Source: CALKYB01 sp964510575 (lineage in GTDB: Bacteria; Bdellovibrionota_C; UBA2361; SZUA-149; CALKYB01). From it: DNA of 30,159 bases. The stretch is taken from the NCBI GenBank assembly GCA_964510575.1, contig CAZECN010000031.1, forward strand, positions 1 to 30,159, in the 5' to 3' direction. Below the pieces are notes generated by a model, which saw only the letters and a list, made by a program, of their open reading frames with translations, was not told the DNA's origin and made no database searches. The translations under genes were made by a program, and so were the position numbers. Positions 16,553-24,745 of this stretch are shown here, piece by piece (the first letter of the stretch is position 1; every line of letters starts with the position of its first letter).

Positions 16553-17323
16553 TTATCTCTCTAGAAAGATCGCGCCTCGTTCAAAAAACGTAGGTCTTTT
16601 AGCTAATTTTGGCTCAGCCCTGAGCCATCTGTCAGAAATTTCTTTCTCCTCTTCCCGGATACCATCATCCAGTATCACTAGAAGATTGCTGGAAAGATCT
16701 TTCTCCAAAAGTGGTAGTGCTGGAAACCTTGCGTGCTTACAGGTGTTCACTGGTGGTCCATCTACAAACAACAAATCCACTGACTTCCAAGGTTTGTTAT
16801 CAAGGCTATACCAGCGATATTTTCCGCCATCAATTTCATAATCGACAAGAGGTGCATCAATAACTTCAGCATAGCTTTCTAAACCCAATCGACTTAACTC
16901 TCTTCTGGTAACATCCGCGCAGTCTTTATCATGTTCCAGAGTAAAGACTTTGCCTTTTTTCCCTTTGCTTTCAAACCTAGCCTTGAACGACTGCGCCGAA
17001 ACTACGGTGGAAATTCCCGAACCACACTCTAGAATTTCTTCTATTTCCGAAGATAATATTCTTTCTGAAATATCAAGAAGCAAGTCTGGCAGAGCTGTCC
17101 AACCTCCAGCCGACGGCAAGCTTCCTTTAGGAAGGTTCAATCTATTGTGAAGTCTCTCAATATTCTGCACTTGTTTAAGATGGTTCTGTAAATCAACTTC
17201 ACCAACTCGCTTCACTCGGTCTAAAACTTCAAAAAGAAGTAAATGAACTTTTCTAATCTTATAGAGGCAAGCAGCAGCTAAGCCTAAAGCTAGAGTCGAA
17301 ATTAAAAGTAATAAAAGAATCAT
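16553..17323 (-). CDS. Membrane-anchored SAM methyltransferase-like protein
   Basis: The 256-residue protein has an N-terminal membrane helix (residues 2-20), then a basic stretch and a class I methyltransferase-like Rossmann domain. The SAM-binding motif I is ILECGSGIST (about 97-106), followed by FTLEHDKDC where the acidic residue would hold the ribose, and VDLLFVDGPP near 187-196. This order fits the Methyltransf_24 type. Substrate is unknown; the anchor and basic linker imply action at the inner membrane face. It follows the coiled-coil secreted protein gene by 5 nt and ends the operon that carries FliH and FliI homologues, so methylation of an envelope or export component is possible but unproven. 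Confidence 0.78.
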   Translation of the reverse strand: MILLLLLISTLALGLAAACLYKIRKVHLLLFEVLDRVKRVGEVDLQNHLKQVQNIERLHNRLNLPKGSLPSAGGWTALPDLLLDISERILSSEIEEILECGSGISTVVSAQSFKARFESKGKKGKVFTLEHDKDCADVTRRELSRLGLESYAEVIDAPLVDYEIDGGKYRWYSLDNKPWKSVDLLFVDGPPVNTCKHARFPALPLLEKDLSSNLLVILDDGIREEEKEISDRWLRAEPKLAKRPTFFERGAIFLER

Positions 17324-17328
17324 TTAGC

Positions 17329-18261
17329 TTAAAAATCCAAAGTATCAACATTAACAGACTCAGTCTTGCCAAGACGGTTTATAAACTCTCTCTTTTTTCT
17401 TTTAGCTGCAGCAATCTGTCTTTTGATTAGATTTACATCTTTCCCTCGAACCGAACGCACCGTAGCTATCTTTGATTTAAGCTTAGAAAGAGCTGCTTTC
17501 TTTTTTCTTGCAGCGAGTCTGTCAGCCGTCGCCGTTTTTCTTGCAGTTTGCTTCAGTTGAGCACCTAGATCCTTTCTCAAAGCTGCTAAATCAGCCTCAT
17601 CCGGTTGAGAACGGCCGAAAGCAATCAAAGCCTCTAGTCTTTTCTGTTCAGCGTCAGACTCAGTATTGAAATTTTGAAGACTAGTTAGCTCCATCTTCAG
17701 ATCAACTATCTTCTCCACTCCAGCAATTTCAGAAGCCTCTTGCTTCAAAGACTCTAAATCATCTCCAAGTTTAACCAAGTCAACCGATTGTATATTAAGC
17801 TCCTTTCTAAGAGCTACAATTTTCTCTGAAAGTTCGTTCTCGGTTAGCCTGCTATCCACAACCTTCCTGCTATCAATAGTTCTCATAGGTGTCGCTGCAT
17901 AGGCTGATTGAGAATCAGCTAGAAAAAAAGAGAACGTGGTAGTGGGCTTTTTCTTTTCTAGTCGAATTGGAGAAGCAACAAGCCATGTTCTTCCGCTTTT
18001 AGCCATTTGAGAATTCAAGCCTTTCGACTCCAGCTGCCCAAAGTCAAAAAACCAAGACTTATGTTTTCTAACTATGCCAGGTCCTCTTTCTACAAGTATA
18101 TAGACCTCCTCAGGCTCAGCTTCCGAGGCCACAAGTTCATCGAACAGAGCAAAATCCTCCGGAATAGCCTTAGCCTCACTTGGAACCTCTTCCGCAATTG
18201 AGATACTAGAAGCTGCGATCCCTAATAGGACGATCAGGTTTAATTTTGTATATAAACTCAA
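17329..18261 (-). CDS. Secreted coiled-coil protein of unknown function
   Basis: Not recognised. It starts with TTG at 18261, supported by a GGGGGAT ribosome-binding element 4-5 nt upstream. A signal peptide of about 23 residues (LIVLLGIAASSISIA) is followed by a compact domain of about 110 residues with strand-like segments (EEVYILVERGPGIV, RTWLVASPIR, TTTFSFFLAD). The remaining 180 residues are strongly helical and coiled (LTENELSEKIVALRKEL, KQEASEIAGVEKIVDLKMEL) with a Lys/Arg-rich end (RLAARKKKAALSKLKSK, AAKRKKREF). Domain order matches the neighbouring gene at 18272: a strand-rich part then coiled coil. It would lie in the periplasm as a soluble or surface-bound rod. Confidence 0.8.
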   Translation of the reverse strand: MSLYTKLNLIVLLGIAASSISIAEEVPSEAKAIPEDFALFDELVASEAEPEEVYILVERGPGIVRKHKSWFFDFGQLESKGLNSQMAKSGRTWLVASPIRLEKKKPTTTFSFFLADSQSAYAATPMRTIDSRKVVDSRLTENELSEKIVALRKELNIQSVDLVKLGDDLESLKQEASEIAGVEKIVDLKMELTSLQNFNTESDAEQKRLEALIAFGRSQPDEADLAALRKDLGAQLKQTARKTATADRLAARKKKAALSKLKSKIATVRSVRGKDVNLIKRQIAAAKRKKREFINRLGKTESVNVDTLDF

Positions 18262-18271
18262 ACTTATCCCC

Positions 18272-19354
18272 CTACTCAGTTAAGCGATCCCAAAAACTTT
18301 TTTCTGGCTTATCTCCAGGCAAGGCCTCTTTTATCGGAGCAATTTTTCTTTGGTATTCGTCACTTAGATACTTTACGGCTAAACGTTCTTTAGCCAACAC
18401 TCTCTGGAGTCTTCGCACTTCAAGTGCTGATTGATAGTCCTCTTCAAGAGATGCTAAGTTTAAAGTGGGATCTCTTCTTAAATGGGCCGGCAAAGTACTA
18501 CCATCGATCTCTTCTCGCCAATTTGCGAGGTACCACTTATTTTCCCTATTATCTATTCTACGAACTAGGCGAATCGTCTTCCCTCGTTCCGTAATTCTAC
18601 CCAAAACCTCCAACTCCCTTACTAAAGACTTTAGGCTAGTTTTCTGAGCAACACTGTTGTCTCTCAAAGACTTTAGCTCTCCTCGAAGTCTGCTTTTTTC
18701 TTTTTCAGCAACCGACTTCATTTGCGCTTTGTTAGTCATAAAGTGATTAAGCTTTCTCAGGCTTTCGCCTTTTTTATCTTTTGTCTTCTCTCCGTCAGCA
18801 AGTCTAGATTTTAACTCAATATACTCCGACTTAAGCTTCACCCAACTACTCATTTCTACATTTGTAACATTACTATCGTATGTAAGACCTTCAAGCTTAG
18901 AATCTAATATAGGTGCTAGGGCGAATTTTCTTGCAAAAGAACCTTCAAAAGAGATCTTTCCCACAATTACTCCGTTGTCCACATAACCAGACATCGAGTA
19001 ATCAAGGCCATCGTGAGCGAATTTCAAAGGTTGTAGTTTAGTTAAAACCACACTCTGATCTCGATCCTCAAAAAGAGGTTTCAAACTAACAGACTTCGGA
19101 GTCCATCCGTCCAAAAATAAAACCAGCATAACTACATTACCTTGGGGGAAGCGCTCTAGGTAAACACTTACATCTTTTTTTCCGCCATTTTCTAAAGGAA
19201 AGTCTCTTATTAATCCCACGTACTGGCCTTGGGCTAGAGCCGGAAAAGAGCTTTTACTGAAAAAATACATCGAACTAAAGAACAGCAAAGACATTACCAC
19301 TAAGGCCAATAAAGCCTTCGAGATAGAGACTGATTTAAAGATATTGGCCAACAT
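18272..19354 (-). CDS. Membrane-anchored periplasmic coiled-coil protein in the FliJ position
   Basis: Not recognised. The 360-residue protein has an N-terminal anchor (residues about 13-34), a strand-rich domain (about 42-165, for example QGNVVMLVLFLDGW and NGVIVGKISFEGSF) and a long coiled coil (about 168-265 and again 310-345) rich in Lys, Glu, Ser and Arg. It starts 3 nt after the stop of the FliI-like gene, where FliJ is usual, but it is over twice FliJ length and has a membrane anchor, so it is not a normal FliJ. The coiled coil lies on the same side as the strand-rich domain, probably periplasmic. A structural role together with the next gene is inferred. Confidence 0.8.
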   Translation of the reverse strand: MLANIFKSVSISKALLALVVMSLLFFSSMYFFSKSSFPALAQGQYVGLIRDFPLENGGKKDVSVYLERFPQGNVVMLVLFLDGWTPKSVSLKPLFEDRDQSVVLTKLQPLKFAHDGLDYSMSGYVDNGVIVGKISFEGSFARKFALAPILDSKLEGLTYDSNVTNVEMSSWVKLKSEYIELKSRLADGEKTKDKKGESLRKLNHFMTNKAQMKSVAEKEKSRLRGELKSLRDNSVAQKTSLKSLVRELEVLGRITERGKTIRLVRRIDNRENKWYLANWREEIDGSTLPAHLRRDPTLNLASLEEDYQSALEVRRLQRVLAKERLAVKYLSDEYQRKIAPIKEALPGDKPEKSFWDRLTE

Positions 19355-19357
19355 TGA

Positions 19358-20737
19358 CTAGGCTTCAACCACAGATAGGGCCCTAGAAAGAACTTCTTCA
19401 AAACTTATGGTCATTTCTTTTCGTTGAGTCAGAAAACTACGAAGAAACTCTCTTTTGAAAATAGCCTCGTCGATGGCTTCATCTGTGCCAGCTTTGTAAG
19501 CACCAATCGATATTAAGTCACGATTCTCTTCATAAACTGACCAATATCGCTTCAACTCTTCAGCAATCGCTAAATGCTGCTCACTAACAACACTATCCAT
19601 CAAACGGCTATTGCTCTTACCGATATCAATAGCTGGATAGTGCTGAACCTGAGCCAAACGAGAGTTTAAATAGAGATGTCCATCGAGAATAGATCTCACT
19701 TCCTCACCTAAAACATCATCCAACTGCTCTGAGGCAAGGAGTATCGTATAGATTGCTGTAATACTACCCTCACCGGTTTTACCAGCTCGCTCTAAAAGTT
19801 CAGGTAGAGTTGTAAAAACCGATGGTGGGTAACCTTGCCTTACTGGTGGCTCACCAATACTCAAAGCAATTTCTCTCAAGGCTCTAGCGAAACGAGTCAG
19901 AGAGTCCATTAGCAACATTACGGCTTTACCTTGATCTCTAAAATACTCAGCCACTGCAGTTGCCGCGTATGCTGCTGTGATCCTCCTAAGAGCAGGATCA
20001 TCACTTGTAGAGACAATGACAACTGATCTAGCCAAGCCATCTTCTCCGAGATTCTCCTCCAGAAAGTCTAGAACTTCACGCCCTCGCTCTCCAACTAAGG
20101 CTATAACATTTACATCCGCTGTGCTGTTTCTTGAGATCATTCCCAGCAAGCTAGACTTTCCAACTCCGGCCGAAGAAAACACTCCAACCCTTTGGCCTTC
20201 ACCTAAAGTAAAACAGGAATCTATAGCCTTAACTCCAGTAGCGAGAGGCTCAGTGATCCTCTCCCGTTTCATAGACTCCGGAGCAAGAGCTCGAACCGGA
20301 TATTTCTCCAAACACTCAATTGGGCCTTTGCCATCTATTGGCTCACCCATGGAATCAATAACTCGACCTAAAAGAGCATCACCAACTGGAATCTCTAAAG
20401 AATGACCATGATTAATAACTGGAGTTTTAGGCCCAACCTCATGGAGCTGATCAAAAGGTGTCAAAAAGATATCTTCCTCATCAAACCCAACTACCTGAGC
20501 TTTAACTGGGGGTCGGCCATGAGGTTCAATGGTGCAAAGCTCACCTATACGCGCGTTAGGCAAACGAGCCTGAACAACATTACCAATGATTCTAGTTACT
20601 CTCCCCTTCATAACGGCAGGCAAAGCTTCGACAGCATCTAGCTTGTCGTAGAACTTATCCAAGGTGAACCGAGAAGAGACAATCTCTAGTGGGGTTCCCT
20701 TCCTTCTACGGCTATTTTTTTTATTTGAGATTGCCAT
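19358..20737 (-). CDS. fliI: FliI/YscN-type type III export ATPase
   Basis: The product is a rotary-type hexameric ATPase that powers or regulates type III protein export at the cytoplasmic membrane. From ATG 20737 it is 459 residues. Visible features are GRVTRIIGNVVQA at the N-terminal barrel, Walker A around SSAGVGKSS (K194), Walker B as VMLLMDSLTRFARA, RQGYPPSVFTTLPELLERAG, the EVRSILDGHLYL block and HYPAIDIGKSNSRLM, then GAYKAGTDEAIDEAI near the C-terminus, all typical of FliI/SctN. Basic residues crowd the N-terminus. An in-frame TTG at 20764 is possible but less likely. It overlaps the last 17 nt of the FliH-like gene. Flagellar or non-flagellar class cannot be told from this window; the symbol marks homology. 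Confidence 0.9.
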   Translation of the reverse strand: MAISNKKNSRRRKGTPLEIVSSRFTLDKFYDKLDAVEALPAVMKGRVTRIIGNVVQARLPNARIGELCTIEPHGRPPVKAQVVGFDEEDIFLTPFDQLHEVGPKTPVINHGHSLEIPVGDALLGRVIDSMGEPIDGKGPIECLEKYPVRALAPESMKRERITEPLATGVKAIDSCFTLGEGQRVGVFSSAGVGKSSLLGMISRNSTADVNVIALVGERGREVLDFLEENLGEDGLARSVVIVSTSDDPALRRITAAYAATAVAEYFRDQGKAVMLLMDSLTRFARALREIALSIGEPPVRQGYPPSVFTTLPELLERAGKTGEGSITAIYTILLASEQLDDVLGEEVRSILDGHLYLNSRLAQVQHYPAIDIGKSNSRLMDSVVSEQHLAIAEELKRYWSVYEENRDLISIGAYKAGTDEAIDEAIFKREFLRSFLTQRKEMTISFEEVLSRALSVVEA

Positions 20738-21290
20738 TGTGCTGAATCCCAAGTCTCTGAGCAATTACTTCAACCAGTGCCTCTACGGTTGCATCAACTT
20801 CACCAAACTCAGTTTTAACCATGCAACCGCCTGCGGCGATCATTTTATTTGTTTCAATTGTAACTGCACCTCCAGTAAGCTGCTCAAGATCACTTAAATG
20901 AGCTTCTATCACTGGGCGATCAGAAGGGTTGATTACAAGAATAGCGCTTTCACCAATAATGGAGCCTTGTAAAGCTTTAAGGGCAATCCTTGTTGCTGTC
21001 TCGGGTGCTACTTTTACATGCTCGCCGATAATTGACGCACAAATGGATAGGGCAAGGCGGGCCGCCTTATGAGCAAGCTCATCTTCAAGTCCTGCGTTAT
21101 CTTCCATCATTCGGACAGCAACACCTGCTACCTCTTGACGGGCGATATCTAAACCTGCCTGATAACCTTTTTCTTCGGCCGCTTTAGTTATTTCCTCTGC
21201 GCGATTCTCAGCTGCCTCAATGATACTTTGAGCCTCACTGAGTGCCTCGCTCATACTTGGTTGTTTTGGCTCGCTCATTGTCCGGTTCAT
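20721..21290 (-). CDS. fliH: FliH/SctL-type stator of the export ATPase
   Basis: The 189-residue protein has the FliH pattern: an N-terminal helix of A/E-rich repeats (SEAQSIIEAAENRAEEITKA), the EKGYQAGLD turn, a middle region (LAHKAARLALSICASIIGEH), then a C-terminal E2-like domain with ILVINPSDRPVIEAHL, GGAVTIETNKMIAAGGCMV and TEFGEVDATVEALVEVI. This protein would bind the ATPase N-terminus and link it to the export gate. Candidate starts are 21290, 21278 and 21254; I keep the longest, since GGGA sits about 10 nt before it. The gene overlaps the end of the UPF0104 gene by up to 56 nt and the FliI gene by 17 nt, so the three are probably co-translated. Confidence 0.88.
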   Translation of the reverse strand: MNRTMSEPKQPSMSEALSEAQSIIEAAENRAEEITKAAEEKGYQAGLDIARQEVAGVAVRMMEDNAGLEDELAHKAARLALSICASIIGEHVKVAPETATRIALKALQGSIIGESAILVINPSDRPVIEAHLSDLEQLTGGAVTIETNKMIAAGGCMVKTEFGEVDATVEALVEVIAQRLGIQHNGNLK

Positions 21291-22335
21291 CGGTCTGTGG
21301 TCCCATTCTGGAAAAACCCATTGCGACTAAAGCTATCGCACCCACTAAACCAACAGTATATCCCACTAGTTGCGTTAATACATGTACTATCAGGGCCAGA
21401 CTTAAAGTGGCTGGTATCCTGCTTTCAGACATCTTCATTATGATGCTCCAAGCACCCTCATAGGCTCCAAAACCCATCAGACCACTAATTGGCAAACTTG
21501 CTGTAGCTTCAGCCAAAATAAAGGAAACTGATGTAATTAGTGGGTCAATGTCACTAGCGCCTAAACCCCATTGTTTAACCACAGCCAGCACTAGCACATA
21601 TAAACTACCGTACTTGGCAACTCGCAAAATAAGCGTTTGAAAAATTAATAACGGATAACTTCCAGTCTCTCTTGTCTTTTCTAGGTCTTCACCTATCCTA
21701 GAAGCGAAGTCCGTTAACTTCACTTTCAGTCTGTCTATTCCACCCTTAGTCGGAATTTTACCCGTATACTCTAGAACCTTAGCAACTACTTTGTCCGAGT
21801 AATAAAGAGCGGTTAAAAGAAACGAGGAAAACAACCCAGCTCCTAAAATAACAGCCCAGTTTAATTCTAGGCCAGAGCCAGCTCCGCCACCAATCAATAG
21901 TGCCAGCAACACTACCGAGAAAACTATGGCCAACACAGCTAAGTCCAAGGCCAAGCACAAACTAAAAACAGAAGTCGCTGAAATAAGATTAATACCGAAC
22001 CTTTTCAGCACATAAAAAAAACTAGCTTCACCCAGTCTAGCTGGGAACATATCAACCAAAGCATTGCGAATGGCAGTGACTACGGTCATTTTTGAAAATC
22101 CGATGTGTCCACTAGTTTCGTCAACTCTATGAAGCAAAACAAGGTAACGCCAAGACCGGACAACTAGGGCTGTCAAGCTCATGGTTAGATAGGTAAAAAA
22201 TAGAGGCTTGTCAGTATTTAGAACAATATCAAACAGATCCTCTTGCTTTAAACCGGCGGCTTTAAGCTCTTTTAATAAAAACCAAACTAAAAGAATTGTA
22301 ATTACAGCTGAAATGAGAATATGTATTTTTTTCAT
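21235..22335 (-). CDS. UPF0104/lysylphosphatidylglycerol synthase-type membrane protein
   Basis: The 366-residue protein has about eight to ten membrane helices and the UPF0104 pattern: an AVITILLVWFLLKEL opening, WRYLVLLHRVDE, then the VVTAIRNALVDMFPARLGEASFFYVLKR-type segment (conserved N-x6-PARLGE), and late IDPLITSVSFILAEATASLP and GLMGFGAYEGAWSII blocks. Members of this family are flippase-like parts of lysyl-phosphatidylglycerol synthase or glycolipid enzymes; here no aminoacyl-transfer domain is attached. It could move a lipid-linked substrate across the inner membrane (inference). It overlaps the fliH-like gene and is preceded by an acyltransferase gene with a 66-nt gap, consistent with an envelope-building operon. 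Confidence 0.84.
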   Translation of the reverse strand: MKKIHILISAVITILLVWFLLKELKAAGLKQEDLFDIVLNTDKPLFFTYLTMSLTALVVRSWRYLVLLHRVDETSGHIGFSKMTVVTAIRNALVDMFPARLGEASFFYVLKRFGINLISATSVFSLCLALDLAVLAIVFSVVLLALLIGGGAGSGLELNWAVILGAGLFSSFLLTALYYSDKVVAKVLEYTGKIPTKGGIDRLKVKLTDFASRIGEDLEKTRETGSYPLLIFQTLILRVAKYGSLYVLVLAVVKQWGLGASDIDPLITSVSFILAEATASLPISGLMGFGAYEGAWSIIMKMSESRIPATLSLALIVHVLTQLVGYTVGLVGAIALVAMGFSRMGPQTDEPDNERAKTTKYERGTQ

Positions 22336-22401
22336 AATAAAGAGAGAACTCGGGTACTGGCAGTATTAAGCTGAAGTTTAGGAGAAATATGCCATGCCAC
22401 T

Positions 22402-23160
22402 TCACTTTGAAATAATTTTTGCTGGGCAACCAACAGCTATCGCTCCATCGGGGACATCTTCCCTAACAAGTGAATGAGCACCAATAGTAGCGTTATTTCC
22501 AATCTTTACTCCGTCAAGAATTGTCGCTCTAGTTCCAATCCAGCAATGCTCACCAATCTGAACTCCGCCTTTAAGTTCCATATCTTGCTCAATCATGGCC
22601 TTGCCTTCATCCGCCTTTCCATGATTTCCGGGACCAATGTAGCAATAAGCAGCAACCAATGTACTCTCGCCTATTGAAATACTAGTTTGAGTTGCAATCC
22701 TACAATCCGAACCTATGTTCACCGCGGGACCAAGGCTAATACTCCCTCCTTTGGCAGCAACGGTAGTACCGCGCCCAATAAAGCAACTTTTAGCTATCGC
22801 TATACGCTCTTCTTTAGCACTCTCGTCATTTTCCCTAACATCCAAAACTGCATAGTCATCAACGATAACTCCTTTAGCAATTTTGATAAGATGTGGCTGA
22901 CGTATCGTTACTCCTCGTCCAATCGTCGGTCTCCCAGATCCTTTGGCCAAAAATAGAGGCAATGTGAAAGTTCTACTAGCGAAACCAGGTAAAGCAGGAA
23001 GCCAGGAAAAAAGAAGATTGTAGACTTCGAACAAGACAAAACTCAGCCAGCCCTGACTACCTGATACAAACTCTTTGTAGGTCCCCAGCTTTCCTTTAGA
23101 AAAACGTCGCTGCTGGGCGCTCATTGCTGGTTCAGAAACTATCTTTTTATTTTCGCTCAT
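22402..23160 (-). CDS. Hexapeptide-repeat (left-handed beta-helix) acyltransferase
   Basis: From ATG 23160 the protein is 252 residues. After an N-terminal part with a hydrophobic segment (LSFVLFEVYNLLFSWLPALPG, about 40-60) come many hexapeptide repeats: PTIGRGVTI, LIKIAKGVIVDDYAVLD, CFIGRGTTVAA, NIGSDCRIATQTSISIGEST, then HCWIGTRATILDGVKIGNNATIGAHSLV and a VGCPAKII end. The late segment (GEHCWIGTRATILDG) is the common active-site part of serine or galactoside acetyltransferase-like enzymes. It likely acetylates a sugar of an envelope glycan or lipid. An in-frame TTG at 23166 is an alternative start. The gene may lead the operon that includes the UPF0104, FliH and FliI homologues. Confidence 0.85.
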   Translation of the reverse strand: MSENKKIVSEPAMSAQQRRFSKGKLGTYKEFVSGSQGWLSFVLFEVYNLLFSWLPALPGFASRTFTLPLFLAKGSGRPTIGRGVTIRQPHLIKIAKGVIVDDYAVLDVRENDESAKEERIAIAKSCFIGRGTTVAAKGGSISLGPAVNIGSDCRIATQTSISIGESTLVAAYCYIGPGNHGKADEGKAMIEQDMELKGGVQIGEHCWIGTRATILDGVKIGNNATIGAHSLVREDVPDGAIAVGCPAKIISK

Positions 23161-23296
23161 GTTCAATTTATAACAGGCTTAAGCAGACCGTCCAATCCTT
23201 GCTTTAGGACTACTCCCCAGAGCTAGAAGCCCGTAAAATACTGCATTTATGGAAACCATTGGCATTTTGCTCCAAAAATACTAGTAGTTCTTCTCG

Positions 23297-24745
23297 ATGT
23301 CTTCAATTCCACTGAGAAAAAAAGGGCCTTTGGTCAAACCCCTTCACTGGGGAATCAGCCCAGCTGCCGAGCCTCCTCGCGCCCTAAAGTCGCTGGCCAA
23401 AATCGTAGATGGCGACCTTTGCCATCGTTGCGGTAGCTGTATTGGAATCTGTCCAACTAAAGTACTCAGTGTTGATAATTCTGAGTACCCGGTGGTTGAA
23501 AATTTATCAGCCTGCACAGACTGCGACCTTTGTGTAAAGGTTTGCCCTGGAGATCAATTTGATGCTGAGTCAGTGGCCAAAGAGATGTTCGGTGAAATTC
23601 CGGATCAAGGAGACATGCATGGACATTTTATTTCAGCCTACCTAAGTTACGCTGAGAACAAAGAGATTCGCGGTCGCTCAACAAGTGGCGGTTTGGTAAC
23701 TGGACTACTTGTTTCACTACTCGAGCAAAATATTATCGATGGCGCGGTGGTTATCGGCTCTGACCCTGTGGAAGCTTGGAAAGGGGTGCCGAAGGTTGCT
23801 CGCTCAGTAGAAGAGATACTCAGCGCAACCAAATCTAAATATGCAATTGCTCCAACTAATATTGTTTTGGAAGAAATTACCAAAACACCCGGTCGATACG
23901 CTCTAGTTGGTTTACCATGCCAAATTCATGGCTTTCACAAAGCAGCTAAAATCAATCCTTTAATAAAGGAAAGAGTGGCCTTAACAATTGGTCTCTTTTG
24001 CCATGCAGCTGTAGAACACGATCCAATGGAAATGATTTGGGATGGTATCCAGGATAGTAGCCCAGAAGTTGAAACTTTTATCTCTAGGGTAGGGAAACAT
24101 CCCGGCACGCCTCATGTTCGTTTAAAAGACCAAACTCTAAAACCAGTATATTTTCCAGAGGCTAAGGGTTACCGTCCTAGTTCAATGGAGGTCATCAATA
24201 TACTTTACCGTCTTTATACTCCCCCCCGCTGCCTTACTTGCTACGACTCCACTTCTGAATTTGCAGATATTGCAGTTGGCGACCCATGGATGGCTCCTCC
24301 TTCTGAAGATATCGATTTCCTTGATGGCTACAGCTTCGCTCTTTCAAGAACCGAAAAGGGTGAAAAGGCTTTAGCTAAAGCTCGAGACAGAGGTGATATT
24401 GCTCTTTCTCCTTTAAAGAGTAAAAACGCAAAAACTTCTAACACTGCAATGGGTGAAGAAAAACGTTGGAGAGCCTTTCGACTTATCGAATCTCGAGGAA
24501 GACAGGGTCTTCCCGTTCCTGACTACGGATTCAAAGTTCCAAAACCTGATTTTAAACAACTGGTACTAACAGAACTAAATCTTTTTTCACACTTTTTCTG
24601 TTTTGTGAAAACTGGAAGAGAGTTGGTTCTAAAACTAACTTTTTCTAAAGTTGGTTACTACTTACTTTGGCTAAATAGTAAAAAAAGGACCTTCAGAGAC
24701 TGGAGAAAAGTACAATCTGCTAAGAAAGAATTTGGCAAAAACTAA
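23297..24745 (+). CDS. FrhB-like iron-sulfur oxidoreductase (F420 hydrogenase beta family)
   Basis: The 482-residue protein has two 4Fe-4S motifs at the N-terminus: C42-x2-C45-x2-C48-x3-C52P and C73-x2-C76-x2-C79-x3-C83P. A FrhB/FdhB-type flavin domain follows, with TSGGLVTGLL (about 134-143), ALVGLPCQIHG and GLFCHAA, then CLTCYD and ADIAVGDPW, which is the family signature. Similar proteins serve F420 or flavin-dependent reductions, including bacterial forms in polysaccharide loci. The C-terminus has helices (about 425-450) and a basic end. It is convergent with the CoA-transferase gene, overlapping by 4 nt, and divergent from the acyltransferase. I cannot tell whether the host makes F420. 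No clear Shine-Dalgarno precedes the ATG. Confidence 0.88.
   Translation: MSSIPLRKKGPLVKPLHWGISPAAEPPRALKSLAKIVDGDLCHRCGSCIGICPTKVLSVDNSEYPVVENLSACTDCDLCVKVCPGDQFDAESVAKEMFGEIPDQGDMHGHFISAYLSYAENKEIRGRSTSGGLVTGLLVSLLEQNIIDGAVVIGSDPVEAWKGVPKVARSVEEILSATKSKYAIAPTNIVLEEITKTPGRYALVGLPCQIHGFHKAAKINPLIKERVALTIGLFCHAAVEHDPMEMIWDGIQDSSPEVETFISRVGKHPGTPHVRLKDQTLKPVYFPEAKGYRPSSMEVINILYRLYTPPRCLTCYDSTSEFADIAVGDPWMAPPSEDIDFLDGYSFALSRTEKGEKALAKARDRGDIALSPLKSKNAKTSNTAMGEEKRWRAFRLIESRGRQGLPVPDYGFKVPKPDFKQLVLTELNLFSHFFCFVKTGRELVLKLTFSKVGYYLLWLNSKKRTFRDWRKVQSAKKEFGKN

Noticed and set aside
23259..23270. TTGGCATTTTGC before the FrhB-like gene as a sigma-54 promoter
   Set aside because: The GG and GC elements are 8 bases apart, not the required 12.
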